Positions 1 to 7,466 of a stretch of 9,941 bases of DNA are shown here, one piece after another. The translations under genes were made by a program, and so were the position numbers. Below the pieces are notes generated by a model. That model had not been told where the DNA came from. It searched no databases and saw nothing but the letters and a program-made list of their open reading frames with translations. The DNA comes from an uncultured Lachnospiraceae bacterium (GTDB taxonomy: Bacteria; Bacillota_A; Clostridia; Lachnospirales; Lachnospiraceae). Positions within the stretch are counted from its first letter, which is position 1. Every line of letters starts with the position of its first letter. The stretch covers positions 1 through 9,941 of the forward strand of contig CAMMZE010000020.1 in NCBI GenBank assembly GCA_946529195.1, given 5' to 3'.

Positions 1-269
1 GGGCCTTCGTGCTGAATTTGTTTGGCAATGTATTTGCCTTTATGCCGTTCGGATTATTCATTGCGATTTTGTTTAAGCGCAAAAGGCACCTGAAAAACAT
101 TCTGCGGATGACTTTTTTGCTGAGCCTTGGGATCGAGATCATACAGCTGCTGACAAGGACCGGTTCCTTTGATGTGGATGACCTGATTCTCAATACACTC
201 GGTGGAGTACTGGGATTTCTATTGTTTGCGGTCCTGGATTATATCAGGAGGCTCAGATATGGCTCGTAA
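1..269 (+). CDS. VanZ-family membrane protein, C-terminal part (5' end outside window)
   Basis: The reading frame is open from the first bases and ends at TAA 267-269, so only the C-terminal 88 or so residues are present. They show the VanZ signature: a membrane segment containing NLFGNV and FMPFG, a basic loop (KRKRHLK), a second membrane segment with the Glu of SLGIEIIQLL, then an acidic patch FDVDDLILNTLGG that leads into a last membrane segment. VanZ was first described as a teicoplanin-resistance accessory gene in enterococci, but most family members are chromosomal envelope proteins of unknown role, so resistance should not be assumed. The stop overlaps the next gene by 11 bases, which suggests translational coupling. 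The true start cannot be seen. Confidence 0.85.
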   Translation, partial: AFVLNLFGNVFAFMPFGLFIAILFKRKRHLKNILRMTFLLSLGIEIIQLLTRTGSFDVDDLILNTLGGVLGFLLFAVLDYIRRLRYGS

Positions 270-591
270 TATATTTAGTTTTGTAAAGACACCTAGAAAG
301 AGGACCAGCCTGGGAAGGATCTCCTCCGGGATCGGCCTGGCATCGATCCTCTGCCTGGTTATCTTACTGCTGGTTTCATTTGTGCGGGGCGGTGAAATCG
401 TACGTTTTGTGCCTACGATTGGCTACATCAGCTTTTTTGCCGCGATCGTATCACTTTTTATTTCTTTAAAGCTGCAGGAGAATACAGAAGTATACGGCAG
501 CATGGTCCTGGCCTCCCTGTATATCAGCGTCGCGGCCGTAGGACTCCATGCGCTGATTTTCCTGATCGGCTGTTTTGTAAGTGTTGTATAA
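259..591 (+). CDS. Small membrane protein of unknown function
   Basis: A 110-residue protein. The ATG at 259 was chosen because an AGGAGG-like site (246-251) lies 7 bases upstream; an in-frame ATG at 202 lies deep inside the VanZ gene and would give an unlikely N-terminal tail. The N terminus is short and basic (residues 10-20, TPRKRTSLGR). Three hydrophobic stretches follow at about residues 23-42, 50-70 and 81-106, with an acidic/basic loop (KLQENTEVYG) between the second and third. This predicts a three-segment integral membrane protein with no visible catalytic motif. It may belong to one of the small uncharacterised membrane families common in Lachnospiraceae (DUF6142 came to mind, not verified). 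It overlaps the VanZ gene by 11 bases, and 21 bases separate it from the peptidase gene, so the three probably share a transcript. Confidence 0.75.
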   Translation: MARNIFSFVKTPRKRTSLGRISSGIGLASILCLVILLLVSFVRGGEIVRFVPTIGYISFFAAIVSLFISLKLQENTEVYGSMVLASLYISVAAVGLHALIFLIGCFVSVV

Positions 592-599
592 GATCTTAT
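588..599. repeat. 12-base perfect palindrome at a gene boundary
   Basis: ATAAGATCTTAT is self-complementary over all 12 bases. It covers the stop codon of the small membrane protein gene and part of the 21-base gap before the aminopeptidase gene. It is A/T-rich, has no loop and is not followed by a T-run, so it is not a terminator. It could be a protein binding site or chance. Confidence 0.4.
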
Positions 600-612
600 C
601 GGGAGACAGAAT

Positions 613-2694
613 ATGATACCCATTGAAAATGATTCTGCCCGGATGCTGGAGGAGAGGATCCGTCTTTCCACTGACCGCATCCGGGAGATGATCACAGAGA
701 CAAGTGCAGCTGAGCCGTTCGGAGACTATTTCCGGAAAATGGCGCAGTTTATTGTTTTTACAGAGGAAATCTGCCGGAAGCGCCAGGAAGGCACTTATCT
801 GACCCTTCCGGAAAAAGAACTGGCAGAGGATAACCGGAAATTGTATGAAGATCTGCTTCCGGATGAGGAGGGAGCGCCTCATTATTCGGTCAGCTATGCC
901 AATCCGGCCTACGCAGCGCAGAAACTGGGCAAAGACTACGGGCCGCTTTTTTCCTGGCTCTGCATGGAAGTGCGGGGACTGATCCCGCTGGGATTCCGGG
1001 GAGACAGAGAGGATACGGCACAGATTCTGGAACTTTTCCTGCAAATTTACTTTGCTTTTCAGACAGAGGAAGAACTGCCTTCTGCAGAGAGTATCCGCAA
1101 GGATATCTACTGGTATGTCAGTGATTACGCGGACTATACCGTTCCCCGCCGGGTTCGCGAGCAGCTGGATCCTTCCCTTACATTTTACAAAGATATTATC
1201 ATGGCTTCTGATCCGCAGGATCTGCGGTATCTCTACGCGTATGGAGATTATATCTCAGAGGATGAACTTGGCATAGCCAGGTATCTGGCCGGCCGTGATC
1301 AGGATTTTATCGATCAGATGGCCCGCACCTTTGTAGAAGGATATGTGAGAGGCTTTGAACTTTACCGCATCGATCTTTCCAAAAAGAAAAATGTGCAGCT
1401 GCGGGCAAATATCGGTTTTGAGCGGGTGCTGCGCGCCGTGATCAGCCAGTTTAAGGATCTGGGGCTGGATTGCATCGTGATGCATGAGGCTGTCAGAAAT
1501 GTGGATAAAAAGGCCAACCGTATCGGTCTCCAGTCCATTTCTGTGAATCCGCAGAATGAATATGATCACAGGCTGGACCGGGGACTTTACATGGACGGGA
1601 ACTTCTGTGAGCGGATCACGGAAGAGACCGGGAGAGCTTATGAACGCTATAAAGATCTGGCAGAGATCTGGGCAGGCCCGGCTCTGATGGAGATTTTCGG
1701 TGAACAGCCCTTTGAGCCCCTGCAGTGTGCGGAAAGAGTGATCCTGAGTAAAAAGCAGCAGGCGCTGGATGTGCGTCTTGCCGGTCAGGTTTCTCAGATT
1801 TCCAACCAGTATATCAATGCTTCCGAGATCAGCTTTTCCATCATTTCCTGGCCGGTTCCGTCCATTGGCAGTGATTTTGAGGCGATCATGGATGAGACAG
1901 TCCTGGTCAACAATCTGGATAACGATCTCTACCGGGAGATCCAGCAGAAGATGATCGATGCCCTGGATGGGGCGGAATATGTCCGTGTAACCGGAAGAGC
2001 CGGAAATGTTACAGACCTGCATGTCAATATCTGGCAGCTGCAGGATCCGGAAAAGGAGACGGTTTTTGAGAACTGCTGCGCGGATGTGAATATCCCGGTC
2101 GGCGAAGTTTTTACCAGCCCTGTTCTGGAAGGGACAAATGGCATTCTGAATGTATCCGGCGTATATCTGAACGGCCTCTTTTACAGAAACCTCAAGCTTC
2201 GCTTTGAGGATGGTTTTGTCAGGGAGTACAGCTGTGATAACTTTGAGGATCCGGCGGAGGGAAAGGCTTTTATCGAGCAGAATCTTCTGGCCGGCCATGA
2301 GACCCTGCCGATCGGAGAATTCGCGATCGGAACCAATACCACAGCCTTTACCATGGCCAGAAAGTATGATATCGCGGCCCTGATGCCCATTCTGATCATG
2401 GAAAAGACAGGCCCTCATTTTGCAGTAGGCGATACCTGCTACAGTTATAGTGAGGACCACAAAGTATACAACCCCGACGGCAAGGAGATCGTCGCGCGTG
2501 AAAACAGCTGCTCGCGGCTGCGCGGGACCGATCCTGAAAAAGCATATTTTAATGTCCATACAGACATCACGATTCCCTATGGGGAGATCGGGGCGATCAC
2601 GGCGGTATTTGCCGACGGACATGAAACAGATATCATGCGTGAGGGGCGCTTTGTGCTTGCCGGCACAGAAGTCCTCAATGACGCGCTGGAATAA
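613..2694 (+). CDS. M29-type metallo-aminopeptidase with long N-terminal extension
   Basis: A 693-residue protein. The C-terminal half matches peptidase family M29 (AmpS/PepS/aminopeptidase T), cytoplasmic enzymes that remove N-terminal amino acids using two metal ions. Visible motifs in order are GNVTDL near 465-470, [10 protein letters not shown] with Glu498, [10 protein letters not shown] with Glu569, GPHF with His602, and HTD with His649 and Asp651. These fit the five expected metal ligands (Glu, Glu, His, His-x-Asp) in order, with somewhat wider spacing than in the classical enzymes. Typical M29 proteins are about 410 residues. Here roughly the first 255-280 residues are extra, mostly helical and charged, with no signal peptide or clear motif. 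The ATG at 613 follows GGGAGA (601-606). purE starts 28 bases after its stop, with no terminator between. The family assignment is firm at motif level; the substrate is unknown and a link to purine synthesis is not implied. Confidence 0.85.
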   Translation: MIPIENDSARMLEERIRLSTDRIREMITETSAAEPFGDYFRKMAQFIVFTEEICRKRQEGTYLTLPEKELAEDNRKLYEDLLPDEEGAPHYSVSYANPAYAAQKLGKDYGPLFSWLCMEVRGLIPLGFRGDREDTAQILELFLQIYFAFQTEEELPSAESIRKDIYWYVSDYADYTVPRRVREQLDPSLTFYKDIIMASDPQDLRYLYAYGDYISEDELGIARYLAGRDQDFIDQMARTFVEGYVRGFELYRIDLSKKKNVQLRANIGFERVLRAVISQFKDLGLDCIVMHEAVRNVDKKANRIGLQSISVNPQNEYDHRLDRGLYMDGNFCERITEETGRAYERYKDLAEIWAGPALMEIFGEQPFEPLQCAERVILSKKQQALDVRLAGQVSQISNQYINASEISFSIISWPVPSIGSDFEAIMDETVLVNNLDNDLYREIQQKMIDALDGAEYVRVTGRAGNVTDLHVNIWQLQDPEKETVFENCCADVNIPVGEVFTSPVLEGTNGILNVSGVYLNGLFYRNLKLRFEDGFVREYSCDNFEDPAEGKAFIEQNLLAGHETLPIGEFAIGTNTTAFTMARKYDIAALMPILIMEKTGPHFAVGDTCYSYSEDHKVYNPDGKEIVARENSCSRLRGTDPEKAYFNVHTDITIPYGEIGAITAVFADGHETDIMREGRFVLAGTEVLNDALE

Positions 2695-2722
2695 AAACAA
2701 AGGGCAATTTGGAGGTAGCAAG

Positions 2723-3238
2723 ATGAGCGTAAAAGTTGGAATTATGATGGGCAGTGATTCTGATCTGTCTGTAATGTCCGGGGCCGCAAAAGTCCTGGAG
2801 GAACTTGGTGTTGAATATGAGATGACGATCCTGTCCGCCCACCGCACACCGGATAAGTTTATCGCTTATGTACGCGGCGCGGCAGGCAGAGGCATTGATG
2901 TGCTGATCGCAGGTGCAGGCGGTGCAGCTCATCTGCCGGGTATGGCAGCGGCTCTGACACAGCTGCCTGTAGTAGGCGTTCCGATCGAGACAAAGGCACT
3001 CGGCGGTGTAGATTCCCTGTATTCAATCGTGCAGATGCCGACAGGTATTCCGGTTGCCACCGTGGCCATCGGCGGCGCCAAGAATGCAGCGATTCTTGCA
3101 GCAAAGATCCTTGCCCTGCATGATGAGGCTCTGGCAGGCCGTCTGCAGGCATACACTGACAACATGGGGCAGCAGGTCAATGACAAGGCAGACAAGCTGG
3201 AAAAGATCGGCTATGCCCAGTATCTGAAGGAAATGTAA
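2723..3238 (+). CDS. purE: N5-carboxyaminoimidazole ribonucleotide mutase (class I PurE)
   Basis: A 171-residue protein of normal length for PurE. It moves the carboxylate of N5-CAIR to carbon 4 of the imidazole, giving CAIR, in de novo purine synthesis. The motifs GSDSD (10-14), SAHRTP with His40, and [11 protein letters not shown] (64-74) mark the class I, bacterial type; the class II animal enzyme has AHKGP instead. Class I PurE normally needs PurK to make N5-CAIR, and no purK is in the window. The start at 2723 sits 7 bases after GGAGG (2711-2715). An in-frame open stretch continues upstream to 2450 but overlaps the aminopeptidase gene in another frame and has no homologous character, so it is not part of the protein. 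purM follows after 20 bases. Confidence 0.96.
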   Translation: MSVKVGIMMGSDSDLSVMSGAAKVLEELGVEYEMTILSAHRTPDKFIAYVRGAAGRGIDVLIAGAGGAAHLPGMAAALTQLPVVGVPIETKALGGVDSLYSIVQMPTGIPVATVAIGGAKNAAILAAKILALHDEALAGRLQAYTDNMGQQVNDKADKLEKIGYAQYLKEM

Positions 3239-3258
3239 AGAAATACGGAGGACCAGGT

Positions 3259-4284
3259 ATGGATTACAAAAACGCAGGTGTAGATATTGAGGCCGGATAC
3301 GAGTCCGTGAAACTTATGAAACAGTTCGTGCAGAGAACCATGCGCCCGGAGGTGATGACGGATCTCGGCGGTTTTTCCGGAGCCTTTGATGCCGGAAAGT
3401 TTAAGAACATGGAAGAACCCGTGCTGGTCTCCGGAACAGACGGTGTAGGAACCAAGCTGAAGCTTGCATTCCTGCTGGACAAGCACAATACAGTCGGCAT
3501 CGACTGCGTGGCTATGTGTGTCAATGACATTGCCTGCTGCGGCGGTGAGCCTCTCTTTTTCCTGGATTATATTGCCTGCGGCAAAAACTATCCGGAAAAG
3601 ATCGCCCAGATCGTAAGCGGCGTAGCAGAAGGCTGCGTACAGTCCGGCGCTGCTCTCATCGGTGGCGAGACCGCTGAGATGCCCGGTTTTTATCCGGAAG
3701 ATGAGTATGATCTTGCCGGTTTTGCAGTTGGCGTAGTGGATAAAAAAGACCTGATCACTGGAAAAGATCTCAAGGCCGGCGATACCCTGATCGGTATTGC
3801 TTCCTCTGGTGTGCACAGCAACGGCTTTTCTCTGGTCCGCAAGGTCTTTGAGATGAGCAAAGAGTCTCTGAATACCTATTATGATGAACTTGGAAAGACT
3901 CTGGGCGAGGCTCTGATCGCGCCGACAAAGATTTATGTAAAAGCGCTTCGCACCGTTCGTGAGGGCGGCGTGAAAATCAAAGCCTGCAGCCATATCACAG
4001 GCGGCGGTTTTTATGAGAATGTGCCCCGCATGCTGACGGACGGCGTTCACGCAGTGATCAGCAAAGACAGCTATGAAGTACCCGCCATTTTCCGTCTGCT
4101 GGCCAAGAAGGGGCAGATCGAGGAGAAGATGATGTACAATACCTACAATATGGGTATCGGCATGGTAATCGGCGTTGCTCCGGAAGATGCTGAAAAGACC
4201 CTGGCTCTGCTGGAGCAGGCCGGTGAGAAAGGATACATTATCGGTAAGACTGAGGCCGGAGAAAAGGGCGTGACATTATGTTAA
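3259..4284 (+). CDS. purM: Phosphoribosylformylglycinamidine cyclo-ligase (AIR synthetase)
   Basis: A 341-residue protein, the usual length. It closes the imidazole ring: FGAM plus ATP gives AIR, ADP and phosphate. The family landmarks are SGTDGVGTK (58-66), [10 protein letters not shown] with the acidic ATP/metal site, [17 protein letters not shown] (135-143), the [11 protein letters not shown] turn, and [13 protein letters not shown] starting at residue 245. The protein has the two-domain PurM/ThiL/SelD fold and acts as a soluble dimer. A clear GGAGG (3247-3251) precedes the ATG by 7 bases. The last codons overlap the start of purN by 7 bases in a different frame, a common arrangement that couples translation of the two. 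Confidence 0.97.
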   Translation: MDYKNAGVDIEAGYESVKLMKQFVQRTMRPEVMTDLGGFSGAFDAGKFKNMEEPVLVSGTDGVGTKLKLAFLLDKHNTVGIDCVAMCVNDIACCGGEPLFFLDYIACGKNYPEKIAQIVSGVAEGCVQSGAALIGGETAEMPGFYPEDEYDLAGFAVGVVDKKDLITGKDLKAGDTLIGIASSGVHSNGFSLVRKVFEMSKESLNTYYDELGKTLGEALIAPTKIYVKALRTVREGGVKIKACSHITGGGFYENVPRMLTDGVHAVISKDSYEVPAIFRLLAKKGQIEEKMMYNTYNMGIGMVIGVAPEDAEKTLALLEQAGEKGYIIGKTEAGEKGVTLC

Positions 4285-4904
4285 AGGCAGCTGTACTGGT
4301 ATCCGGAGGAGGAACCAACCTGCAGGCTATCATCGACTCGATCCATGACGGACGCATCACAGACGCCTGCATCGACATCGTAGTCAGCAATAATCCGGGC
4401 GCTTATGCTCTGGAACGCGCAGCTAAGGCAGGAATCGAGACCAGGGTGATCTCCCCGAAATCTTATCCGGACAGGCCTGCATTTAATCAGGCACTGACCG
4501 ATTTCCTCAAGGAGAGAGGCGTGGATCTGATCGTGCTGGCCGGTTTCATGGTCGTGCTGCCGGAAATGCTGATCAAGGCCTTTCCCAACCGAATCATCAA
4601 TGTGCATCCTTCCCTGATCCCTGCCTTCTGCGGAACAGGATTTTATGGTCTGCGGGTCCATGAGGCAGCTCTGGCGCGGGGCGTCAAGGTGAGCGGCGCA
4701 ACGGTGCATTTTGTAGATGAAGGAACAGATACCGGCCCGATCATTCTGCAGCAGGCAGTACAGGTCGAGGAAGGTGATACGCCTGAGATTCTGCAGAGAA
4801 GGATCATGGAACAGGCGGAATGGAAGATCATGCCCAAAGCGATTGATCTGATCGCGCATGGCAAAGTGACTGTCAAAGACGGCAAAGTATACATCAGCAA
4901 ATAG
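4278..4904 (+). CDS. purN: Phosphoribosylglycinamide formyltransferase (GAR transformylase)
   Basis: A 208-residue protein. It transfers the formyl group of 10-formyltetrahydrofolate to GAR. The N terminus has the phosphate-binding loop VSGGGTNLQ (about 8-16). The catalytic trio known from the E. coli enzyme (Asn106, His108, Asp144) is present as Asn108 and His110 in [10 protein letters not shown] and Asp151 in DEGTDTGPI. The loop after HPSLIPAF ([15 protein letters not shown]) is about five residues longer than in E. coli and is typical of clostridial PurN. The start ATG lies inside the purM end (7-base overlap), with AAAGGG at 4263-4268 as ribosome site. purD begins 13 bases after the stop. 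Confidence 0.97.
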   Translation: MLKAAVLVSGGGTNLQAIIDSIHDGRITDACIDIVVSNNPGAYALERAAKAGIETRVISPKSYPDRPAFNQALTDFLKERGVDLIVLAGFMVVLPEMLIKAFPNRIINVHPSLIPAFCGTGFYGLRVHEAALARGVKVSGATVHFVDEGTDTGPIILQQAVQVEEGDTPEILQRRIMEQAEWKIMPKAIDLIAHGKVTVKDGKVYISK

Positions 4905-4917
4905 AAGGAGATCTCAT

Positions 4918-6189
4918 ATGAAAGTTCTGATAGTGGGCGGCGGCGGACGTGAGCATGCGATCGCCTGGAAAGTAGCAAAGAGCCCGATGGTGGATAAGAT
5001 CTACTGTGCGCCGGGCAATGCGGGCATTGCTTCTGTAGCGGAGTGCGTGCCCATCGGCGCCATGGAGTTTGAGAAACTGGCAGATTTCGCGCAGGAAAAG
5101 GCAATCGACCTGACCGTGATCGGCATGGATGATCCCCTCTGCGGCGGTATTGTTGATGTTTTTGAAGCACGCGGACTTCGCGTGTTCGGTCCCAGAAAAA
5201 ATGCAGCCATTATCGAAGGCTCCAAGGCTTTCTCCAAGGACCTGATGGCAAAATACGGGATTCCCACAGCGGAATACAAGAATTTTACGGATCCGGAAGA
5301 AGCACTGAAATACCTGGAGACAGCTTCTTTCCCGATCGTTCTCAAGGCAGACGGACTGGCTCTCGGCAAGGGTGTGCTGATCTGCAATACCCTGGAAGAA
5401 GCCAAAGACGGCGTGAAGCAGATCATGCAGGACAAGAAGTTCGGCGCAGCCGGCAATGAGATGGTCGTTGAGCGTTTTATGACAGGCCGCGAGGTTTCTG
5501 CGCTCTGCTTCTGCGATGGAGAGAACATTGTACCTATGACTTCTGCCCAGGACCACAAGCGGGCAGGAGACGGAGACACCGGTCTCAATACGGGAGGCAT
5601 GGGAACCTTCTCCCCGAGCCCTTTTTACACACCGGAGATCGGCAGCTGGTGTATGGAGCATATCTACAAGCCGACCATGGCTGCCATGAAGGCAGAGGGA
5701 AGACCCTTCAAGGGAATCCTTTTCGTCGGCCTCATGCTGACAGAGGAAGGCCCCAAGGTTCTGGAGTATAATGCCAGATTCGGCGATCCGGAGACCCAGG
5801 TAGTCCTGCCCCGCATGAAGACAGACCTGGTGCAGATGTTCAACGCCTGCATCGACGGCACACTGGACCAGCAGAATCTGGAGTTTGAAGATAATGCAGC
5901 AGTTTGCGTCGTTCTTGCTTCTGACGGTTATCCCCTTTCCTATGAGAAGGGATTCCCGATCACAGGATTTGAGAAATTCCATGATGAGGAAGGCTATTAC
6001 TGCTTCCATGCCGGCAGCAAGTTTGACGGCGATGCTATCGTGACAAACGGAGGCCGTGTTCTGGGTGTGACTGCAAAAGGCGCGACCCTGAAAGAGGCCA
6101 GAGAAAACGCCTATAAGGCAACGGAATGGATTGAATTTGCCAATAAATATATGCGTCACGACATCGGCAAGGCCATTGACGAGGCATAA
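4918..6189 (+). CDS. purD: Phosphoribosylamine-glycine ligase (GAR synthetase)
   Basis: A 423-residue ATP-grasp enzyme of standard length that joins 5-phosphoribosylamine and glycine to make GAR, the step before PurN. The N domain opens with VLIVGGGGREHA and has APGNAG near residue 32. The ATP-grasp core shows LKADGLALGKGV (142-153), GLNTGGMGTFSP, and LEYNARFGDPETQ, in which Glu283 and Asn285 are the expected magnesium ligands. The C domain closes with a normal PurD tail (KGATLKEARENAYKA). The ribosome site AAGGAG (4905-4910) is 7 bases before the ATG. The AlaX-type gene starts 3 bases after the stop. In many relatives purH sits next to purN and purD; it is absent here. Confidence 0.97.
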   Translation: MKVLIVGGGGREHAIAWKVAKSPMVDKIYCAPGNAGIASVAECVPIGAMEFEKLADFAQEKAIDLTVIGMDDPLCGGIVDVFEARGLRVFGPRKNAAIIEGSKAFSKDLMAKYGIPTAEYKNFTDPEEALKYLETASFPIVLKADGLALGKGVLICNTLEEAKDGVKQIMQDKKFGAAGNEMVVERFMTGREVSALCFCDGENIVPMTSAQDHKRAGDGDTGLNTGGMGTFSPSPFYTPEIGSWCMEHIYKPTMAAMKAEGRPFKGILFVGLMLTEEGPKVLEYNARFGDPETQVVLPRMKTDLVQMFNACIDGTLDQQNLEFEDNAAVCVVLASDGYPLSYEKGFPITGFEKFHDEEGYYCFHAGSKFDGDAIVTNGGRVLGVTAKGATLKEARENAYKATEWIEFANKYMRHDIGKAIDEA

Positions 6190-6192
6190 AAA

Positions 6193-7365
6193 ATGAAGGC
6201 AACGAGAAGGCTCTTTGATGAAGACAGCCGGCTCACAGAGTTTACAGCCCGGGTGGTCAGCTGCCAGACAGATGGCCGGACCTGGCGGATCGCTTTGGAT
6301 CAGACCGCCTTTTTCCCGGAAGAGGGCGGTCAGACCTGCGACCGCGGATGGCTTGCCGGGCAGCAGGTTCTCCATGTCAGTGAGCAGGATCATGTGATCT
6401 GGCACCATCTTGCGCAGCCGCTTTCCGAAGGAGAAGAGGTTTCCGGCAGCATTGACTGGGAAAAGCGCTTCTGGGATATGCAGCAGCATACCGGGGAGCA
6501 TATCGTTTCCGGTCTGATCCATTCTCTGCATGGTTACGACAATGTCGGATTTCATCTCGGAAGTGAATATGTCACGATGGACTACAATGGCGTGCTTACG
6601 AGAGAGCAGCTGAGGGAGATCGAGTGGAAGGCCAACCAGGCAGTGGCGGATGATCTGCAAGTCGGCATCAGCTGGCCGGCTCCGGATGAGCTGGCAAAGA
6701 TGCCTTACCGCAGCAAAAAGGAAATCGAGGGAGACATCCGGATCGTAGAGATCCCGGGAATCGATCTCTGTGCCTGCTGTGCCCCGCATGTGCAGCGGAC
6801 CGGCCAGATCGGCATGATCAAGCTGACCGGGATGGAGAGCTACAAGGGCGGCGTACGCGTGTACATGCTCTGCGGTTTCCGCGCTCTGGCGGATTACAGG
6901 CAGAAAGAAGAGAGCAGCGGAGCCATCTCTGCCCTCTTATCCGCAAAAGCGGATGAAATCTTTCCGGCTGTGAAAAGACAGAAAGAGGAATGTGATCAGC
7001 TTCGCTTTGAAGTGAACAGACTCAGAATGGAACTGATCCAGTCAGCAATCCGTCAGCTTCCGGAAGCGGAAAATGCCTGCCTTTTTGATCCGAACCTGGA
7101 CAAGGGAAACAGCAGGAGAGCCTGGAATCTGCTCTGCGAACGCTTCCCCGGTCTGTGCGGTGTATTTGCCGGCAGTGAGCAGCAAGGCTGGCAGTTTATC
7201 CTGGGCGGCGGAAAAGGCAGCGCCAGAGAAGCCGGACAGGCCCTTATAAGAGCTTTTTCCGGCAAAGGCGGAGGCTCACCGCAGATGTTTCAGGGGCAAA
7301 TCTCAGGAAATCGAAAAGAAATTGAAATTTTTTTCGAAAACAGCTTGACAAACAAAGAGATCTGA
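6193..7365 (+). CDS. AlaX-type alanyl-tRNA editing protein (long form with DHHA1 domain)
   Basis: A 390-residue protein resembling the editing part of alanyl-tRNA synthetase without the aminoacylation domain. Proteins of this kind hydrolyse Ser-tRNA(Ala) or Gly-tRNA(Ala) in trans. An N-terminal beta-barrel-like region (about 1-90, including FFPEEGGQTCDRG) is followed by the zinc-binding pair HTGEH (His99, His103) and CxxxH (Cys195 to His199), the four expected ligands. A helical linker at about 235-275 leads to a DHHA1-like domain with the glycine-rich ILGGGKGSA (338-343 core). The start lies 3 bases after the purD stop; the only ribosome site is GAGG (6181-6184) inside the purD end, so translation is probably coupled. 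The last 15-20 codons also hold the A/T tract and -35 box of the rpoD promoter. Substrate identity is inferred from the family. Confidence 0.9.
   Translation: MKATRRLFDEDSRLTEFTARVVSCQTDGRTWRIALDQTAFFPEEGGQTCDRGWLAGQQVLHVSEQDHVIWHHLAQPLSEGEEVSGSIDWEKRFWDMQQHTGEHIVSGLIHSLHGYDNVGFHLGSEYVTMDYNGVLTREQLREIEWKANQAVADDLQVGISWPAPDELAKMPYRSKKEIEGDIRIVEIPGIDLCACCAPHVQRTGQIGMIKLTGMESYKGGVRVYMLCGFRALADYRQKEESSGAISALLSAKADEIFPAVKRQKEECDQLRFEVNRLRMELIQSAIRQLPEAENACLFDPNLDKGNSRRAWNLLCERFPGLCGVFAGSEQQGWQFILGGGKGSAREAGQALIRAFSGKGGGSPQMFQGQISGNRKEIEIFFENSLTNKEI
7311..7344 (+). promoter_or_regulatory. A/T-rich tract upstream of the rpoD promoter (possible UP element)
   Basis: The stretch just upstream of the -35 box is almost free of G and C, with a run of seven T at 7328-7334. 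It sits where the alpha subunit C-terminal domains of RNA polymerase contact UP elements. It also contains an imperfect inverted repeat (7311-7320 with 7328-7337, one G-T pair, 7-base loop). It lies within the AlaX coding sequence. Confidence 0.45.
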
Positions 7366-7372
7366 GTATAAT
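7345..7372 (+). promoter_or_regulatory. rpoD promoter P1, consensus sigma-A type
   Basis: TTGACA (7345-7350) and TATAAT (7367-7372) both match the housekeeping consensus exactly, with a 16-base spacer. A second TATAAT (7372-7377) overlaps the first by one base, but its 21-base spacer is too long. Transcription would begin near 7379. The -35 box lies within the AlaX gene and the AlaX stop (7363-7365) falls in the spacer. Because RpoD itself recognises such promoters, autoregulation is possible. Confidence 0.85.
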
Positions 7373-7380
7373 ATAATTTG

Positions 7381-7412
7381 CACTTTTAGCATTTGCTATA
7401 ATGCTGGAAGTG
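7381..7412 (+). repeat. Inverted repeat A in the rpoD leader
   Basis: The arms 7381-7392 and 7401-7412 pair over 12 positions, two of them G-U in RNA, around an 8-base loop. With a start near 7379 this would be a hairpin at the very 5' end of the P1 transcript, a position known to protect some bacterial messages from decay. No T-run follows, so it is not a terminator. Confidence 0.6.
7394..7402 (+). promoter_or_regulatory. Possible second rpoD promoter P2, extended -10 type
   Basis: TGC followed by TATAAT gives a perfect extended -10 element (TGnTATAAT). No good -35 box lies 16-18 bases upstream, which extended -10 promoters can tolerate. Transcription would start near 7409, in the right arm of repeat A. 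It lies in the loop of that repeat, so chance similarity is possible. Confidence 0.45.
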
Positions 7413-7441
7413 TATCATATGTGAAAGACGCATATGATACA
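7411..7441 (+). repeat. Inverted repeat B in the rpoD leader (hairpin or operator)
   Basis: The arms 7411-7421 (TGTATCATATG) and 7431-7441 (CATATGATACA) are perfectly complementary over 11 bases with a 9-base loop. It shares two bases with repeat A. It is followed by no T-run and ends 12 bases before the ribosome site, so it neither terminates nor hides the start. As DNA it is a 31-base dyad just downstream of both candidate start sites, which would suit a repressor operator. Confidence 0.7.
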
Positions 7442-7466
7442 GATCACTTAGGAAAGAGGGAAATTG

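Noticed and set aside
2450..2722. In-frame upstream extension of purE
   Set aside because: It overlaps the aminopeptidase in another frame, reads as basic low-quality sequence, and purE has its normal length and a perfect ribosome site at 2711-2715.
1255..2847. Open reading frame of 530 codons on the - strand opposite the aminopeptidase
   Set aside because: Antisense shadow; composition is irregular, it runs into purE, and no domain is recognisable.
3211..4050. Open reading frame of 279 codons on the - strand opposite purM
   Set aside because: Antisense shadow of a clear purM gene with no motif of its own.
4894..6789. Open reading frame of 631 codons on the - strand across purD and the AlaX gene
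   Set aside because: It is an antisense shadow caused by codon bias in two well-identified genes; the translation shows no family motif and has no sensible ribosome site.
7311..7337. Terminator-like inverted repeat at the end of the AlaX gene
   Set aside because: The stem is almost all A-T pairs, includes a G-T pair, lies inside the coding sequence, and is followed by A-rich bases, not T.
7381..7441. Terminator for the purine-AlaX transcript
   Set aside because: Both hairpins are A/T-rich and neither is followed by a T-run; they lie downstream of the rpoD promoter and fit a leader role better.
7464..7466. TTG start for rpoD one codon before the ATG
   Set aside because: It would sit too close to AGAGGG (7455-7460); the ATG at 7467 has normal spacing.
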